Part shown: positions 6,393 to 7,502 of the stretch, piece after piece
Layout: each line of letters opens with the position of its first letter
Position numbering within the stretch: position 1 is the stretch's first letter
Assembly: GCA_964453035.1 (NCBI GenBank)
Contig: CAYVOX010000151.1
Location: 1 to 7,502, forward strand
Direction of reading: 5' to 3'
Length of the DNA stretch: 7,502 nucleotides
DNA from: CAYVOX01 sp964453035
GTDB taxonomy: Bacteria > Chloroflexota > Anaerolineae > Anaerolineales > Anaerolineaceae
The notes under the pieces: generated by a model
The model's database searches: none
The model's input: only the letters and a program-made list of their open reading frames with translations
What the model was told of the DNA's origin: nothing
Translations under genes and position numbers: made by a program

Positions 6393-7118
6393 ATGACCGA
6401 TTTGATTTCCCTCACGATTGACGGCTTTCCGGTGAGCGTGCCAGCCGGAACCACCATCCTCAAGGCCGCGCAGCAACTCGGCATCGCTATCCCCACCATC
6501 TGCACCCATGATCACTGCACAGCCAACGGCCTGTGCCGGGTATGTGTGGTGGAGGTCCAGGGAGCGCGTACCCTGGTGGCTTCCTGTGTGGCGGCGGTGA
6601 GCGAAGGCATGCAGGTTCAAACATGCACGCCGCGCGTACTGCGCGCCCGGCGCACCCTGCTGGAGATGCTGGCTGCCAGCGTGGATCTCTCCGAGGCACC
6701 GGAAATCCTCACGTTTCTCGCGGAAACTGGCGCAGATGCGGAACGCTTCCCCCTTGCGCAGCGCCGCGACGTTCCCCTGCTGGATGATAACCCGATGTAC
6801 ATCCGCGATTACGCTCGCTGCATCCTGTGCTGGCGCTGCGTGCAGGTGTGCGCGGAGGATGCGCAGTACACCTTTGCCATCAACTTCAAAGAGCGCGGTT
6901 ACCACACCCAGATTGGCACCTTTTTTGATAAACCGCTCCCAGAAACCACCTGCGTCTTTTGCGGGCAATGCCTGGGGGTCTGCCCGACCGGGGCGCTTAA
7001 AACTCGAAGGCAGTGGCTGCTTGAAAACGGTCACGACCCGATGGAAATTGTGGCTCAAACCCGCACGCAGCGCCGCCGCAAGCAGCGCCAGGGTGCCCCC
7101 CGGGAGGTGCAGCCGTGA
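6393..7118 (+). CDS. Formate dehydrogenase iron-sulfur subunit, HoxU/NuoG-N-terminal type
   Basis: Electron-transfer subunit of 241 residues linking the molybdenum subunit to the diaphorase. The N-terminal plant-type ferredoxin domain has [2Fe-2S] ligands C37, C48, C51 and C65 (Cx10Cx2Cx13C). Residues 135-200 carry two [4Fe-4S] sites: CILCWRCVQVC (C143, C146, C149, C153) and CVFCGQC-LGVCP (C187, C190, C193, C197). Between them, residues 80-134 are where NuoG and HoxU usually hold a His-Cys3 [4Fe-4S] site; here the stretch around SVDLSEAPEIL has no His or Cys after C78, so that cluster is probably absent. The region resembles the N-terminal extension of long formate dehydrogenase alpha chains (as in FdsA-like proteins), here as a separate protein. 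A basic tail (224-232, RTQRRRKQR) ends it. AGGAGG at 6382-6387 lies 5 nt before ATG, and its TGA overlaps the GTG start of the next gene, so translation is probably coupled. Confidence 0.88.
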   Translation: MTDLISLTIDGFPVSVPAGTTILKAAQQLGIAIPTICTHDHCTANGLCRVCVVEVQGARTLVASCVAAVSEGMQVQTCTPRVLRARRTLLEMLAASVDLSEAPEILTFLAETGADAERFPLAQRRDVPLLDDNPMYIRDYARCILCWRCVQVCAEDAQYTFAINFKERGYHTQIGTFFDKPLPETTCVFCGQCLGVCPTGALKTRRQWLLENGHDPMEIVAQTRTQRRRKQRQGAPREVQP

Positions 7119-7502
7119 TTAAGCCAGACCGCATCGTTTCAACCACCTGTCCGTTTTGCGGCGTGGGATGCAACCTCCACCTGCACATTCAGGATCACTT
7201 TATCTACAAGGTCACATCGCCCTTCGATTCGGTGGTCAACCACGGCAATTTATGCGTCAAGGGGCGTTTTGGCTACGATTTTATTTACAACCAGGAGCGT
7301 GTCACCACCCCGCTCATCCGCAAAATCCCGCAGAAACCCGGAGCGCGCACCCAGGCCTTTGACCGCTCCGAGTGGCGCGAAGCCACCTGGGATGAAGCTC
7401 TGACGCTGGTCACGAAACGCCTGGCGGAGATTTACACGCGCGAAGGCTCGCGCGCCATGGCGGTCTATTGCTGCGCCAAGGCCACCAATGAGGATAACTA
7501 CC
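7115..7502 (+). CDS. Formate dehydrogenase catalytic (alpha) subunit, molybdopterin oxidoreductase, 3'-partial
   Basis: First 129 codons of the bis-MGD enzyme that oxidises formate to CO2 or the reverse. The GTG start at 7115 overlaps the previous stop (GTGA) and has GGGAGG 7 nt upstream. The reading frame is open to the window end. The N-terminal [4Fe-4S] domain has TTCPFCGVGCNL with C12, C15 and C19, the fourth ligand C47 in NLCVKGRFG, and the conserved Lys K49 that in relatives passes electrons between the cluster and the cofactor. TPLIRK and ATWDEAL follow, then AKATNEDNY, which in formate dehydrogenases precedes the pterin-binding and active-site segment. There is no N-terminal twin-arginine signal, so the enzyme is cytoplasmic. 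The active-site Cys or Sec (near residue 140 in E. coli FdhF) lies just past the edge. Other members of the molybdopterin family, such as nitrate reductase, are possible from the fragment alone, but fdhD and the NATNEE-like motif favour formate dehydrogenase. Confidence 0.88.
   Translation, partial: MIKPDRIVSTTCPFCGVGCNLHLHIQDHFIYKVTSPFDSVVNHGNLCVKGRFGYDFIYNQERVTTPLIRKIPQKPGARTQAFDRSEWREATWDEALTLVTKRLAEIYTREGSRAMAVYCCAKATNEDNY

Noticed and set aside
6321..7058. 245-codon open frame on the minus strand
   Set aside because: It is antisense to the HoxU-like gene, whose cluster ligands and ribosome site are clear. The minus-strand translation shows no recognisable domain and is a shadow of G+C-rich coding sequence.

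Overview
The window is a protein-dense, G+C-rich stretch of a draft genome or metagenome bin; a run of ten Ns at 132-141 marks a contig join. It holds seven genes plus the start of an eighth, with no tRNA, rRNA, CRISPR or mobile element seen. The NBR1-Ig lipoprotein with Thr/Pro-rich linkers, the single-chain phosphoglucose/phosphomannose isomerase and the formate dehydrogenase set together suggest an anaerobic Chloroflexota bacterium (Anaerolineae-like). That placement is inference from gene content; no marker gene is present.

Left part (1-3027): the 3' end of an AI-2E family membrane protein (+) meets, stop codon against stop codon, a minus-strand pair made of a lipoprotein gene followed 20 bp later by a bifunctional phosphoglucose/phosphomannose isomerase gene. 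A good intrinsic terminator for this minus-strand pair lies inside the last codons of the AI-2E gene.

Middle (3028-4643): a 184-bp divergent intergenic region leads into fdhD (+, TTG start), the sulfurtransferase needed for active formate dehydrogenase. fdhD converges on mobA (-), the molybdenum cofactor guanylyltransferase; their stop codons overlap by 2 nt. mobA starts 35 bp from the next operon, apparently as a leaderless mRNA, and shares a palindromic -10 region with it.

Right part (4644-7502): a plus-strand operon encodes a NAD-linked formate dehydrogenase: a fused NuoE/NuoF (HoxF-like) diaphorase subunit, a HoxU-like iron-sulfur subunit, and the molybdopterin catalytic subunit, cut by the window edge before its active-site Cys/Sec. 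Electrons from formate would pass from the Mo site through the Fe-S chain of the HoxU-like subunit to FMN and NAD+ on the HoxF-like subunit, or in reverse for CO2 reduction. FdhD and MobA supply the sulfurated, guanylylated cofactor.

I found no wholly new system. The points worth checking are the shared divergent promoter with leaderless mobA, the HoxFU-type diaphorase on a formate dehydrogenase, a HoxU-like subunit without its usual His-Cys3 cluster site, an FdhD with an altered Cys motif, and the terminator embedded in a convergent gene.
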